From contig CACRXP010000308.1 of NCBI GenBank assembly GCA_902702965.1, positions 314,179 through 378,178 of the forward strand: a DNA stretch of 64,000 bases. The letters are read 5' to 3'. This DNA is from Spirometra erinaceieuropaei. Taxonomy: Eukaryota; Platyhelminthes; Cestoda; Diphyllobothriidea; Diphyllobothriidae. Made by a program: the position numbers and the translations under genes. Positions within the stretch are counted from its first letter, which is position 1, and every line of letters begins with the position of its first letter. The notes beneath the pieces are model-generated. The model was not told the origin of the DNA and ran no database searches. It saw nothing but the letters and a program-made list of their open reading frames with translations. Shown one piece after another: positions 10,831-22,920 of the stretch.

Positions 10831-13055
10831 GTGTGATATGCACATCACCAAATATCAGATAAGGTAGGTGTAAATAGGTTTTAAAACCTCACTTCATTAA
10901 TATCACAGAAGACACCATTAGAATGTATAGAAGTGCCCTAACGGCGATAGAATGTTTCTAAGAAGAAAGGAAATCTGCCAATAAGCGACGTCCAAGTGCT
11001 ATCGCGGGACGAGGTGACAGAAAACCTGATAGCAGTACACATCTATCCTATCGCACCGTCTCTGCAGCATAATGAATCGTGTATTATTTGGCAAATTATG
11101 CTTGACAGTTAAAGTAGGGTAGTACTGCCATAAATAAAGAGTAAACGACAATTATACCGGCAAAATGATACAATATGCGAAGCAGAAACGAAGTTAAAAG
11201 CAGCATCTTCCACTTTGCGTAAACGGCGGACTGACAGCTGCTCGTACTTCATGAAGAATCTGATTGGCAACAGAATGACAGAACACTTATTTGGACAAAC
11301 CTTTATTTCGCTCAAAGATCACGGTAACCGAACTCATTAAACTGTCCACAATCAAACATTCCAGTAAAAGCAGACGGCTGCCTCTTTTGGTGTATTTATG
11401 GTAGAATCCTTTTACCACTTTATGCGCACACATCGGGTTCAATTCAAATCGACTGAAAAAGCGATTTTTTTCATGACAGTGTGTGCTTGACCGTTGGAAA
11501 TCGATTTATCCGAGAGTAATTCCTGATAATTTACGTATATCAATATGCATGACGTCAACTGAATTGCATTCGGCACACTTTAGATGGAAGTTCACCCCAC
11601 ACAAGTCATTGCGCCGCCCTCGGGCCGACTTGGAAATAGTCGGACAAAACACTGGGTCATACAAGAGAACCTGAGAGAATTTGACCGTTCTGGCTGGGTT
11701 GAAGTCCTAAGTATCCCGTATATAAACATTTTCACGGCCTGCATTACTACCACAGAACTGTGACGATTGCGGTTTTGGAAGACTGTTCAGCGAAGGGGCA
11801 GCTAAGTGTCAGGCAATATTTAAGCTAATGCTGCAGCGGGAACTGCCCAGCATAACATCTAAGATATCCGTTGACACCCTCAGAAGGAGACTACTTATTA
11901 TAGATGTACGGACAAGTACAATACTTGTATACTTAAATTAATCCCTATGAACGTTGGCGCAAAGCTTCATATCAACACAACTTGCGTTCGTTTTGACATT
12001 CGAATAAAGTCGCTGTTTAAACTGGGGACAGAATACACGTTCTGCAAGTGTGCTTCACATAGAAGAAATTTGTACACTAGCCAAAACCGCACCTTCTTTG
12101 AGGCAGTAGTCCACACCATTTTTTGTGACAACCAAACTTATCCATACACGTTTCAAACATTGGGGTCAATTAGAAATTGAATACCGCTTGTTGCACCCTA
12201 TACGTGTATCCATATGATTAAATTCGAGGTCAACACTTAACGTCCGATCGGTCTGGATTCCCAAGACTCGAGAATCCTGGAGATTGAAGCTTTGCAAAAG
12301 CACTTCAATTTAAATGGACAAACGATCAAATACAGTGAACTGTAACATTAAATGTTAGACGCGGGCGACGTAAACGGGAACGAAACGCAGCGACATGCAA
12401 TAACCCAAAAATAAGAAAGCTATCTGAATTCTGACTGTAAAATATTTAAAGCCAATATGTTAGGGGAATACAATGAGTTTCTTAGCAGCCTGTTTGGTTG
12501 TAGAATGGTTGATATGCTATCTCCAAATGTTTGCAATGGTCTACTACGTACCGACGCTGACCAAACAGACAGACGCTAACAGACAGACTACCATCATTTG
12601 CGAAAGGCCCGTTGAAACGCGTTCATGAACTGTGTTGATGTACCCATCTTGACATTAACTTCATTACACAGTCATTATACCCGGATGTATTTTACATCCC
12701 TCCATGTATGCCGTATTTTGTGAGCATTTAAATTAGATAAAAGGAGATAAAATTCATCAGTGTTAATGTATATCTCATATTTCGTTGGTCGTAATATTAG
12801 TCAAAACATTCAATCAATCCGTACACCATTTCTACCACTTCATTGCCTGATGCAGAGGACATAATTGAATAATTCCTCTAGCCTTTCTGGAAAATCTTGG
12901 AAATCCCAATGGAACTATGACTTTTCACAGCGGCTGCAGGACATAAGTAAAGCCAAGTTTCTACCCATCTGTGCCACGATTTACGATCGGACGATTAACT
13001 TTTGATTATGGCCGCTGTTGGGGCTACTCAACCTTAAGCTCAGTTTAAAGCCGAC
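10831..13055. other. AT-rich stretch without recognisable gene
   Basis: Frames of 63-77 codons occur (for example plus 11947-12180, minus 11315-11109), but none resembles a known family and none has neighbours that support it. I see no RNA gene. Confidence 0.5.
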
Positions 13056-13059
13056 TCTG

Positions 13060-13320
13060 GACTCACCGTTGACCTCGTCTTGACTCTAAACTTGGTCGTA
13101 TGTTCAGTCCGCATCCTATGTCTATCCTCTGAATTTTCTGGGGTCTTGTGCTGTCGTGCCAGCTCAAGACATAGTGAGTTTCTAGCCCCTGCCATCTACT
13201 GACTCGAGCTCGAATAGAAAGTGGATCTGAACCCACGTTGCCTGAATAGTCTATTTTGGAGAGAATACCTGGAGAAGGGACTGAAGAGAGTTGGCCGCCG
13301 GACAAGGGTACCCCGGGTGA
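13060..13320 (-). repeat. SINE-like repeat candidate with a B-box-like sequence
   Basis: A GC-richer island in AT-rich DNA. Read on the minus strand it contains GTGGGTTCAGATCCAC at about 13245-13225, close to the RNA polymerase III B-box consensus GGTTCGANTCC. I cannot find a convincing A box at the right distance. An 80-codon frame (13305-13063) is open across it but resembles no protein I know. A tRNA-derived SINE or another short interspersed repeat is the likeliest reading. Confidence 0.35.
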
Positions 13321-13461
13321 ATAAGGACCGGCGAGGTATGCACCACTATGCCTTAAGTGGGATTACATCTGATTAGGCTTCGCAGAATACTGACCAATTA
13401 GAAAGCCAGTCTGCCGCTAGGGCACTTTTGAGAAGTTAAGCGTTTCAACAAACACTACGAG

Positions 13462-13700
13462 CAGGTTCAGTTCAGTTCAGTTTATTGAGGGAACTAGGCG
13501 TAATTCTTTGAGTACTCTATTTGCAACGTAAAAAATGTGTGGTATAAAGATAAATGTTCTGGGCTGAAATAGTTCAAGCACGCCCATAATTGTAGGACAA
13601 AATGAGAACGGGTTACAGGGGGTGAGCTCTACTTCTCATCGTTCTTGGTCATTTTGCAACATAAATATGTCAAGGCATTTTTGATACCACGGTCAAGGTC
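13462..13700 (-). mobile_element. Possible 3' tail of another LINE
   Basis: The plus strand shows TTCAG repeated three times followed by TTTATTGAGGGAAC. This has the same architecture as the LINE tail at 1321 and 47829 (short tandem, then TATTTCAGGGAAA). It may therefore be the 3' end of a minus-strand LINE that kept only its 3' UTR. It could equally be the 5' UTR of the plus-strand LINE that follows. Confidence 0.3.
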
Positions 13701-13950
13701 AAGGCGCGCAGCTCAATTTCAAAGATAAGTGAAGCTTTGCATTTATCTGGATTTTCTTAAGCAACTAATGCCTGTTTTTTACTTGGGCCCCTTTTAAAAG
13801 TCGCCTTTCAATACAAGATATAATTTTTCAGAGTTTTATTTGACGGTCTTGCAAAATAGTCGTATTTTGTAAAAAACATTTGTTGTGACTCCTTTACCTA
13901 CTATATCTTTCTATTTTTCGCAGTTAAATAACAGTTGCACTTGCTATTAA

Positions 13951-15228
13951 GTGCGACTTTCCGTACGTTGGCAACGTGTTGACCCTTCTTCTGTAACGAA
14001 GAAACTTTTCCTGTCTGTAATGCCCCGCAGAGCACGTGCTAAACGGCGAAAGCTTGGGGCCTCCCCACCGTCTCTGGGTGCTAAAATCGTGACCGAAGTC
14101 ATAGCAGGTGCCAGCGTATGTTCTTCGCCGTCCGCAGATCTGATTAACTCACAAATTCCTTTAGTACATGTAGAACCTTCAGTCGTCCGAAAATACGCCT
14201 CTGCTAGTCGAAGCAGGCCATCAGCCGGCGAAATAGTCGACCAGTTGATTTATGTCGACATAAACAGCACTTTTGAAAAAGTAATTGAACAAGCTTTTAA
14301 ACTTATTGGGGTAATAAGTTCGGAAACTGAGGAAAGAATTAAGCGCAAGCATAATTTCGTACTGCGAAACATTCCAAGCCACTTATCTGCTGTGGAGGGA
14401 GCGCATGTGTTCCTACAAAGTTGTGGCTTGAGTTTCAGTGTCGCACAATCTAAGTGACTTCGCTTGCTTAGCCGTAATTCGCCGATACTAGTTACCCTTT
14501 TCTCCATGATAGAAGTCGATTTTATCGTATCGAGTAGGGAGATAACTAGAGACTTCTGCCGTAAATGGCTCTGCTCCGTTTCGCCAGACCTTACACCGCA
14601 GCAGCGAAGACTAAATAAATTAAATTCTGCAAAAACCAGCACCAAGATAATGACACCTATTGTCAGACTGAATAAGTCCTCTACAACACCATCTGTGGCA
14701 TCTGCTCATCACGGCATAGGCAATTCCGTAGGGAATTCGACTCCTTTTATTGCTGAGCTCTTTAAACACACCATCACGCCTGGTATAAACACGCCTATAT
14801 CAACTCCCCCAGCAACCCCTAGTAAGCCTAACCATGGGTCTAAGTTAAAGGCAAATCCAATTGCTGTCTCAGCCACTCGGACACTCAATAAATCCGGCAC
14901 CATTATAAAATCTTCTCCTCCACAATCGGCTTACAGTGCCTCAAATACCCCGACTCAAAACGTAGCGGGTTTGCAACTGCCCCCTAGCTCTCATATCGAG
15001 GCATTTAGGCCGAATATGCCGATTTTTCCGCCGTTTAATAAAACTCTTGCTCCAATGGAAAGAATGCGCCCCCACCCCCTAACTTGTTTCCTCCACGGCC
15101 GTTTTACCAATTTATTCCTCATGATAATGTCCATACTAAATGAGTTAATTCATCCTATCCTCAGTTTCGTTTCGGCGGGAATACGTTGCAGTATCTGGCC
15201 CGCGGATTTCCAGCTGAAAATAAGTTAG
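13951..15228 (+). pseudogene. LINE ORF1 (RNA-binding, gag-like), one in-frame stop
   Basis: Two stretches (13951-14457 and 14464-15228) share one frame and are parted by a TGA at 14455-14457. The first holds a basic patch (RRARAKRRK) and ends in a segment of the LINE ORF1 type (NFVLRNIPSHLSA...FLQSCGL). The second continues with RDFCRKWLCSVSPDLTPQQR, the usual end of that RRM-like region, and then a Ser/Thr/Pro/Asn-rich tail. By family analogy it would bind the element RNA and form an RNP. The assignment is by pattern and moderately certain. Confidence 0.6.
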
Positions 15229-15427
15229 CTAACAATGGTTACCAGTTCACCTGCCCGTCATTCCCTCCCCAAGTCTTACCCCTTTTCATCCACGTCAGAA
15301 GTTTTCCATGCCACAAAATGTTTTGCAAAACCGGATGGTTACATCCGGACCGTTTGCTCCGTGGGCAGCCCAGAACTGGACGATGTAGCCCACCTCCCTC
15401 AGAAACAAACAGCCTTTCCCTTCAAAT

Positions 15428-18254
15428 TTCTTTGTTTTAAATGACAGATCCTTGCTTAATAAGATGCCTTTGCTTCAGACTCTGGTGCTCGTCCATTGTC
15501 CAGATATTGTTTTAGTAACTGAGACGTGGGCATCAGCCTCCGTAGCTGACTCCGAACTCTCTCTTCTAGGCTATAATTGTATCCGAAATGATCGCCATGA
15601 TAGCCGTGGTGGGGCAACTGCGTCTACCTTTAGCAAACACTTACATGTTTGCCGTTGGACATCCCGAATTTTTCCGCAGTAGAAGGCAGCTGCTGGCTCC
15701 AGGTTGCACTAAATAATAAGTTCTCCTTACTCGTTGGCTGCGTCTATCGTCGTCCCAACGCCAACGACAATTTCGATCGTTTACTCTCATAGGCATTTCA
15801 TGCTACGGCCGACTCAAGCTTTAAGTATCAATTGATTGCGGGTGACGTTTATCTTCCCGAAGTCCGCTGGTCTCCGCCTTCAAGCCCAAAACGGTTCGAA
15901 GACTTTCTTCAGGCTGTGGATGTTGGGATGTGGAATCAGGTTGTCGATTTTCCTACCCGAGGCTCAAGCATACTTGACCTAATTTTCTGCAGAGGCTGCA
16001 TGCCATCGTCGGTGTCATCCCTAGGCCCACTAAGGGGCTCAGACCATGACATAGTTGTTTTAACGTTGGAATTCGAGGCTGACAAAACGTCGTCCCCAAT
16101 GTATATTTTTTCCGTAATTTCCGCTCAACTCGCTCAACCGAATAATTAACACACCTAAATTCCTACGACTGGACTGATTTCTTCCTTAGTTCGGATGTAA
16201 ATGTTTGCACTGCAACTCTGTACGAAATTTTGGATCCGCATATTTCTCTTTTTGTCCCCTGTAAGAAAATTATTAATGTTGGGGATGAGGTTTTCCTACC
16301 CTTACCCTTTCGTCGCAGATTGTGCAGGCTTTATCGTCGTTTCCATCTTCAGAACGATGTTTCTGTCCTGCCCTTGAATTGTGATATTTTTGATCGAGCT
16401 AAGATATTGTCTGAAGAAAAACAGCCAGCCGAAGAGGTCCATTTTACCGAAAACCATTCTTTAAATGTCTCGAAATTTTTCTCTCGAAAAATACGAACTC
16501 ATAGAAAGACGCAGCATCCCATCCTCCGAGATGCTCTCGGAAATCCCATAGTTGATGCCCAGTTAACCGCTGATAGCTTCAATGATTTCCTGTCCAAAAC
16601 GTTCATTGAATACTCGACCACTCCGCTTCCGACAATCCAGCCATAGACCGGGGCAATTCTAGAAACGATAACTTTTGCTCTGTGGGATATGATTGTTGCG
16701 ATTCGGCGTTTTCGTCAATCTTATAGTCCAGGCCCTGATGGTGTCCCAGTAAGCATTTTAAAAGCCGATGCAAACACGATCTTCCCATCCCTCTTATGCA
16801 AGATATTTAATCTCGCTCTTGAAACTGAAACCTATCCTACCTTGTGGAAGGAATCACACATTCTGCCCATTCCTAAGCACGGCAAATCTACATCATTTGA
16901 TGACTTTCGGCCAATAAACACCCTCCCCGCAGTTTCGAAGATCTTAGAGACATTGATCAAGGATAAAATTATGTGTCACTTAACAGTGAAAAACCTGCTC
17001 AGTGCTGCTCAGCGTGGATTCCTCACAGCTCGATCTTGTGACACCTGTCAGCTCTCTTTCTTTGACTATGTTCTCCAATTTAGGGACAATGGTTTTGTAC
17101 TTGACACTGAATATTTCAATTTCACTAGGGCTTTTGATCGTGTTGACCATGCTCTTCTTCTCTTGAAGCTGTCCTCTTTCGAAATAGGTGGCAAACTTTT
17201 GAATATAATATCCTCTTACATGGGCCCTCGTACACAACGAGCTAAGATTTCCAATACTATCTCCAACCCCACACGTGTGAGGAGTGGAGTCATTCAGGGA
17301 AGTGTACTCGGTCCGCTTTTATTTTGCCTTTTCGTTAATGATGTACCCGATTTATTTCAGAATGGTAAGCCTTTCATGTATGCCGATGATCTTAAAGTTG
17401 CATATCGATATAAGCCGGCAGATCGTGACATCGTGCTTGAGCTCCTAAAGAGCGACCTACAGGCTTTCGCGCAGTGGTGCCGAACATGACGCCTTTCTCT
17501 TTCTTGGCATAAGTGCGCAGTCATGGTGGTTGGCGACGACCACCAACCTCAACTAAATATTGAAGCTCACTTCATAAATGTGCCTAGGGTTATAAAGGAT
17601 CTGGGCATATCATACCCCAAGAGTCTCAATCTCTCGGAGCACTGTGCCTTGATAGTCTCCAAAGCACGCAGAACGACCGGGTTTATCCTCCGGAACTTTA
17701 AAACTAGGGATGTCAGAATGCGCCTTAACAACATGTACGTTAGACCTGGTCTGGATTACTGTTGGTTTTTATTTAGCCTCATGCGTGCTACTGAGCGGAA
17801 GAAAATAGAATCCGTTCAATACTTTTTTACCAACAGAATTTTAGCCTCGGAACACCGACATTTGTCTTACCAAGAACGTTGCCGACTTACGGGCCTTGAT
17901 CCTTTATGGTTCCGTAGATTACAAAAGGGACTATTTTTGCTATTTAAACTCTTATATAATCACACATTTAACCCACTCACTTCTTTAAGACATCATATCC
18001 ACCCACGACGTAACAGTCACCGTGAGGTCTTCTTATTTCTGCCTCTGGCACGTACAGTTAAATATCGTCGGTTTTATTCTGTAAATGCAATTGCCATTTG
18101 GATTAAACTATCAACGAGTGTGAAAACTCTGCAAGATTATCCTATATTTAAGAGAACTATTACTCGATTTTTGCATTCAGAAAAGCTCCCACAAATTTTG
18201 GGTGCTGAATCTACTGATCGACTCTACCGTACCGATGGCGTTTGTGGTCTCTGA
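15428..18254 (+). pseudogene. LINE ORF2: endonuclease plus reverse transcriptase, broken
   Basis: The endonuclease starts at RSLLNKMPLLQ (about 15446) and has VTETWAS in one frame to 15682. Another frame (about 15700-16149) carries CVYRRPNAN, GDVYLPEV and the catalytic SDHD. The usual GDFN asparagine is replaced, so the nuclease is damaged. From about 16150 to 18254 one frame covers the RT, with SPGPDGVPVSILK, FNFTRAFDRVDH (an N where D is usual), SGVIQGSVLGPLLF and MYADDLKV. That frame has in-frame stops at 16644-16646 and 17487-17489. The last 243 codons are the C-terminal domain that follows the RT in this group. Another stop lies near 15790. Confidence 0.85.
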
Positions 18255-18543
18255 ACGCTATGGCCGGTCTCACCAGCTGTTCCTCAACGACTCTACCTTG
18301 ACTATCCCCAACCTCATAAAAGGAATTGACGTCCGATGATCTCCGATAACGTGCAACCCCCTCCTCCCCTTCTTGACGGTCGAAAATATACCGCCAGCAG
18401 TTTTTTTTCTCCTTAACCCTTCAAACCATAAAAACCACCATCAACTATATTTTTATTCTTCATGTGTTTTTTTTTTCACTGCTGGTCGGATTTGTGTTTA
18501 ATCGCTTCCCTTGACAATGCATGTAAACTGGCATGTAATAAAT

Positions 18544-19940
18544 TAAATTAAATTAAAGTTAAGATTCTTTACAAAACTTTGTATGGATGGTGACATCACA
18601 ACATCTGCGGGAAGGGCATTCCATCTTTTGAACACCCGAATCGAGAAGGAGAACTTCCGCACATCCAGACGTGCCTGCTGAGTGCGCAGTTTTAACGGGT
18701 GACCTCGGAGGTTGGACGTGGTTGCAAATTGAAAAAAGTCCTCGAAGGCCATACTGCAATTCAACCCCTTTGTAATGCGGAAGGCTTGCAAGAGCTCCCC
18801 GCAAAATTGCCTGTAACTCAAAGGAAAGAGGTTCAGATTTACTAGACGAGTTGCATAAGGAAAGGAGCTTTGACCCCTAAACATCTTCGTGGCTCTCCTC
18901 TGGACCCTTTCGAGGCAGTTTTGATCCTCAAAAGACCACGGCCTCCAAGCTTGTATGCCGTACTGTAAATGCGGCCGGACGAATGTTCTGAATGTCTTTG
19001 AGAAATCATCTTCGTCAAAGTCTATAAACGCACGCTAGATGGCGTACAGTACGGACATTGCGCTTTTTGCCACCCTCGAACAGTGGGCGAATGATTTTTG
19101 GGAACTCGTTTTCAGCACACCGATGTCTATTTGAGCTTCGACCTCTTGTAGGGCTGCACCGCCCAGAAAGTAGTTTATTGTGCTGGCGGATCTGGCTGTG
19201 TTGCCTAGGCGAAGTATGCTACGTTTGGCAACGTTGAACCGCAGGAGCCAACGGTTTGACTACTCCTCCAACCGATTCAGGTTCATCTGCAGTCTGTAGT
19301 AAGCCGAATTACACTCCATTTCTTCATGTCATCCGCAAACATTGCTTCTTCACAGTCTAAATCTCTTGCGGCTTCATCCACGTAAATAAGGAACAAAATG
19401 GGTCCCAGTACTGAACCCTGGGAGACACCACTATCGACCATAGCAGTGTATGATTTTCCCCGACCGATACAGGCAACCTTGTGTCCACCAAAAAGGAAGT
19501 TTTCAATCCATTTAAGGAAGTTGCCACTGATCGCTATTTTTTAACTTTATGTAGGAGCCTCTGGTGTGGCATAGTGTCGAATTCCTTCTGGAAGTCGATG
19601 AAGGCTATGTGGACCGCGTGCCTGTCGTCGAGAGCTTGGGTCCAGCTCTGGAGAGATTGCAGCAAATTTGTCGTGCAGGATCTTTCCTTCCGGAACCCAT
19701 GTTGACATTTCGATTGTAGGCCGTGATCTTCCAGGAATTGCATCAGTCCACTCTTTATGATCCTTTCCATAACTTTGCAAAGAATGCATGTCAAACTTAT
19801 GGGCCTGTAATTTGTCGATGCTGCCCTGTTACCTCCATTGGGTAGCGGAGTATTATTTGCCAGCTTCCAATCGATAGGAAGTGTTCCAGTGTCGAATGAC
19901 GTCCTTATGAATTCTCTAGATTTTGAAGCAGACTACTTTA
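18544..19940 (-). mobile_element. CR1/Jockey-like LINE, 5'-truncated and degraded
   Basis: On the minus strand, from 19.94 kb downwards, there is an RT with CQHGFRKERSCTTNLL, IAFIDFQKEFDTMPH and a MFADDMKKWS catalytic motif. The C-terminal part (18884-18543) shows LNLFPLSYRQFCGELLQAF and NLRGHPLKL, homologous to the copies at 1.3 and 47.8 kb. The frame reads through the position where those two have TGA (RWNALP here). It ends NLNFNLI at 18543 with almost no 3' UTR, right in the tail of the plus-strand LINE. Frameshifts break it into pieces. Confidence 0.85.
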
Positions 19941-21150
19941 TAAACCAGACTAAGCCAACTGATCTAGTTAGCCCATGATCATGGTGCTGCAAGGGTGGTG
20001 CTAAGTTGTTTCACGATAAGATTGCTCTGCGTTGAAACAGCCAAAACAAAATTTGGGATATGTTTTATAGGTTAGCAGCCAGATAAGCTTCAGCCAAATC
20101 TCATTTTTCAATAAAACGATCGATTGATATACATGCATTATGCCTATGCCACTTGGTTCACAGTTGCAGAATTTAGTTGAATGTACAAATCACGGCAGCA
20201 CTGTTGTAAAAGGTGGCCTGAATTGAAAATTCAAATTTCTTTAGAGTTTTTTGTCCGCAAAACCGTTTGCTCTCATTAAAACGTTTATTTATATCGCGCC
20301 GAACGAATGCTGTGTTGTCGAGAAATGACAAATCAGTTAACTGTAAGGTAATTCGCCGGACACTGTCGTATAGATAGTTCACAGTCGCCTGTGCTTGTAG
20401 ATGCTACACTGTATAATGTAGGGTTGCTAACCGTATTCCCTCGGCATTTTCAATATTTGACACACGCAGTTCTTTTAGAAGTTAATGAAAGCTTTAATTT
20501 CGGCATGATTGAATAGAAAGGACCGATAAATTACCCAAGCAGAATTATCAACGTCTTCCTAGGTAAAAATTTCTACAGTTCACAATTGTCGTTTTTAAAT
20601 GGAATAGTTCTGACCCCTACAACAAAATAAATGGAAAGATGTGGGACCTCAACAAGACACTGGATAAGCAAAAAATGTTTTTTATAGATATTGTGTAATT
20701 CATTGCATTCAGTATCTGAAACGACGGCAAAACTGTCCACACGAAGTCCAAGCTGTTCAATTAGCTTTCGGTTTCCATTTAACCGCAGTCCAAACATTCA
20801 ATTTAAACTTCCTTCTATACAGTCAGAAAGCGGGACGATGTTACTTAGTTTTAAGCATTGACATCTCTCTATATGTGACGAAGAGAAAAAAGGCTCAATT
20901 TCATTGAACATTTTAACAAACCCCAGAAGCAAAACTGACATAGATATTAATAGGCCTGTGCTATTAAAGTTGTCTATTCAGATTCGGGGACAATTGGGCA
21001 AATGCCATTGGCATCCACCGGCCATTCTGGACAAAAGTGAGTATAATTGTTCTGTACTGTATCTAGCGGTCAGGCCCCGACAAGAACGAAGACCGGTATG
21101 AACGATCGGCGAGCTCCCTTATACGATTTTACATTCTCGATCAAATCTGG
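19941..21150. other. AT-rich stretch without a supported gene
   Basis: A 74-codon minus frame (20797-20573) contains TECNELHNI and QCLVEV, which may be a faint relative of the TECNFLKDI segment at 24.35 kb. I do not call it separately because the match is too weak. Nothing else is supported. Confidence 0.35.
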
Positions 21151-21159
21151 CATGACAAC

Positions 21160-21262
21160 AAACCCGTGGCTCAATGCTTGTAGGCGTTGGACTTCTAACT
21201 AGCAGGTCGAGTGATTAAGTACCAGACGTTTCACGCGTCGGAATTGGGAGTGACTGGATGTC
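21160..21262 (+). repeat. tRNA-derived SINE relic
   Basis: The sequence CGTGGCTCAATG (A-box-like), followed by GGCGTTGGACTTCTAACTAGC and AGGTCGAG, reads like the D-arm and anticodon arm of an Arg(TCT)-like tRNA. The T-arm box is degraded. The minus strand at 56475-56400 carries the same string (CGTGGCACAGAGGTTAGAGGCGTGGACTTTTAATTACTAGGTCGCG) with substitutions, so this is a dispersed tRNA-derived repeat rather than a working tRNA gene. Confidence 0.5.
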
Positions 21263-22690
21263 TTTGTGGATAACAGATGAGATTGTCTGCTCAATATATA
21301 ATGGTATTTACCGATCGCGAACATTTGCTCAGTTTGATTCTAAGCAATTTTCGCCAGATATATGTATATTGTTGTCTTTTGCCTAATGATAATGTGCACA
21401 TGCAGGCAAACGTAAACAAACACTGATTTATAAAACCGTGACAGTTAGAAAATTTATCTACCTGTCGCATTAAATATTTGTCAAAATATATAATTTTGCA
21501 AGCATCGTGCGACGCGTTAACACGCTAAACTCTATTTCTATGTAATTAAGTTAACATTTGCTTCCGAGTAATAAAACATAGTCTTCGAGTCTTCGTGATT
21601 ACTCTCCATAAACCCTCGACCGGTCAAGGGATTCACATAGGGAAGTTATTAGGGAAAACATCATTGGGTTTTAAACGAATTTCTCTCTGGAACTTTAGAC
21701 TAAAGGACTCCCTGTAATAAACCATTGTCTATTAGTGAACATGTTCAGTTTGATTTACTCTGTCTTTTTAAAGTCGATTAGACTTCGTAGAAGACGTGCA
21801 TATAATGCTTATTCTCCAACTCGTCTGGCAGACAATCACATCACTTAATGCAGAACTTTATAAATCGCATATCTCTGCTTTATAAACCTATTCTATTCCA
21901 TGACAATTCTGAGCTTGACTTTACGAAAGATTTACATTTAGGCTTTCCAAGCTACAAAGTATATATTTTCCACGCACGGAAAATCATGCCTTTCTAAACG
22001 CTATTAAGAGAAAATTACATTTGATGTTTAACGTTAAACATTTGATTTAAGGAATAGCTAAAGCTTTACGAATAACTTTCGTATACCCGGTTACACGGGG
22101 TTTTATTACCAGGCATATAATGGTCTTAAATATCCTTTAGTTGGTATTATTTTAAAGCAGAATTATACTTTTTCTTAAAGTGTAAAATTTACGGAAGATA
22201 CATTTCAACAAATGAGCAAAATTATAATACTTTATACATGATTTTATTAAGTATATTTCAATTTGTGAGGAAATAGAAGAAAAATGAGAAAAATTTCCGC
22301 CAAGTAGGCATTCATAGTAATTCATATCACAAGCACAGTTAAGTAAACTTTTTGGGTCAAAATATTAATTCAAATATTTCACTGCTCATTTAATGATTTA
22401 GCATCTCTGCTGGTTACCATCCCGAACTTGTTAAATATGATTGTATTCGTTGGTGTAACTTTTTGTCCTTGTTTTGCCACATTCTGCTGAACTGATATAA
22501 GTCACTAACATCTTCATTAGCCAGTAATGTTTTATAAGCTTGGTCAAAGATATTTTACAGTTATAGATTCTGTCCAAACTGGCATTCGCAGATACCGAAA
22601 ATGAAACTTTTTGGAATTTTTTTAAAGTGGGACGTAACATCAAGCCTCAATTGGTAATTTGACTTTTTATACTTATTTTGCTTCTTATTA
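21263..22690. other. AT-rich stretch without a supported gene
   Basis: Very AT-rich. A 70-codon minus frame (22643-22431) has a faint resemblance (SVSAN..C..L...I) to the unrecognised family at 24.35 and 57.1 kb, too weak to annotate. No other feature is seen. Confidence 0.35.
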
Positions 22691-22694
22691 ATAG

Positions 22695-22920
22695 GATATC
22701 GGTGTTCCAAGAATTAGAAATGAACTTCCAGTTTGGATTCAAATGCCGTCATTAAACAACCCACGGGATACAGAGGCAATTCAAATCTTGCATGAAGCAT
22801 CATTGGAATTCCTAAATGCCTGTATGATGATTATTCGAAACTTGCACATAAGAATATTTACTACTTCGGATAATTCAATTTTGGACGTAGCCAATATGAC
22901 TGCATTTGGCTTTTCATCTG
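22695..22920 (+). CDS. Candidate internal exon of an unrecognised gene
   Basis: A pyrimidine-rich stretch ending in TTATTAATAG is followed by an open frame beginning DIGVPRIRNELPVWIQMPS at 22695. The frame keeps a protein-like composition (EAIQILHEASLEFLNACMM, ILDVANMTAFGF) until SSG. A possible donor GTATAT follows at 22921. About 75 codons fit between acceptor and donor. I do not recognise the protein and see no neighbouring exon on this strand within several kb, so it may be a lone exon of a gene with very long introns or a remnant. Splice signals this short occur by chance often. Confidence 0.3.

Larger units (their letters stand above)
13920..18547 (+). mobile_element. CR1/Jockey-like LINE with ORF1 and ORF2, nearly full length
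   Basis: In order: an ORF1 (gag-like) frame, an APE endonuclease, a reverse transcriptase and a C-terminal domain, then a 290-bp 3' UTR ending in AATAAATTAAATTAAATTAAA. The closing (ATTAA)n short tandem is typical of this LINE group. The 5' end is uncertain. The element has two frameshift or frame-change points and several stops, so it is inactive but not very old. It is a different family from the copies at 1.3, 18.5, 28.3 and 47.8 kb: the RT signature is YADDLKV rather than FADDIK. Confidence 0.85.

Noticed and set aside
20573..20797. Minus frame with TECNELHNI as a further member of the unrecognised family
   Set aside because: Only one short string matches; not separable from chance by eye.
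21212..21250. GAAACGTCTGGTA on the minus strand as another hammerhead-like tail
   Set aside because: The hairpin and the first box are missing; it lies within the SINE relic.
22431..22643. Minus frame with SVSAN...C..L...I as a further family member
   Set aside because: Similarity is too thin and the DNA is extremely AT-rich.
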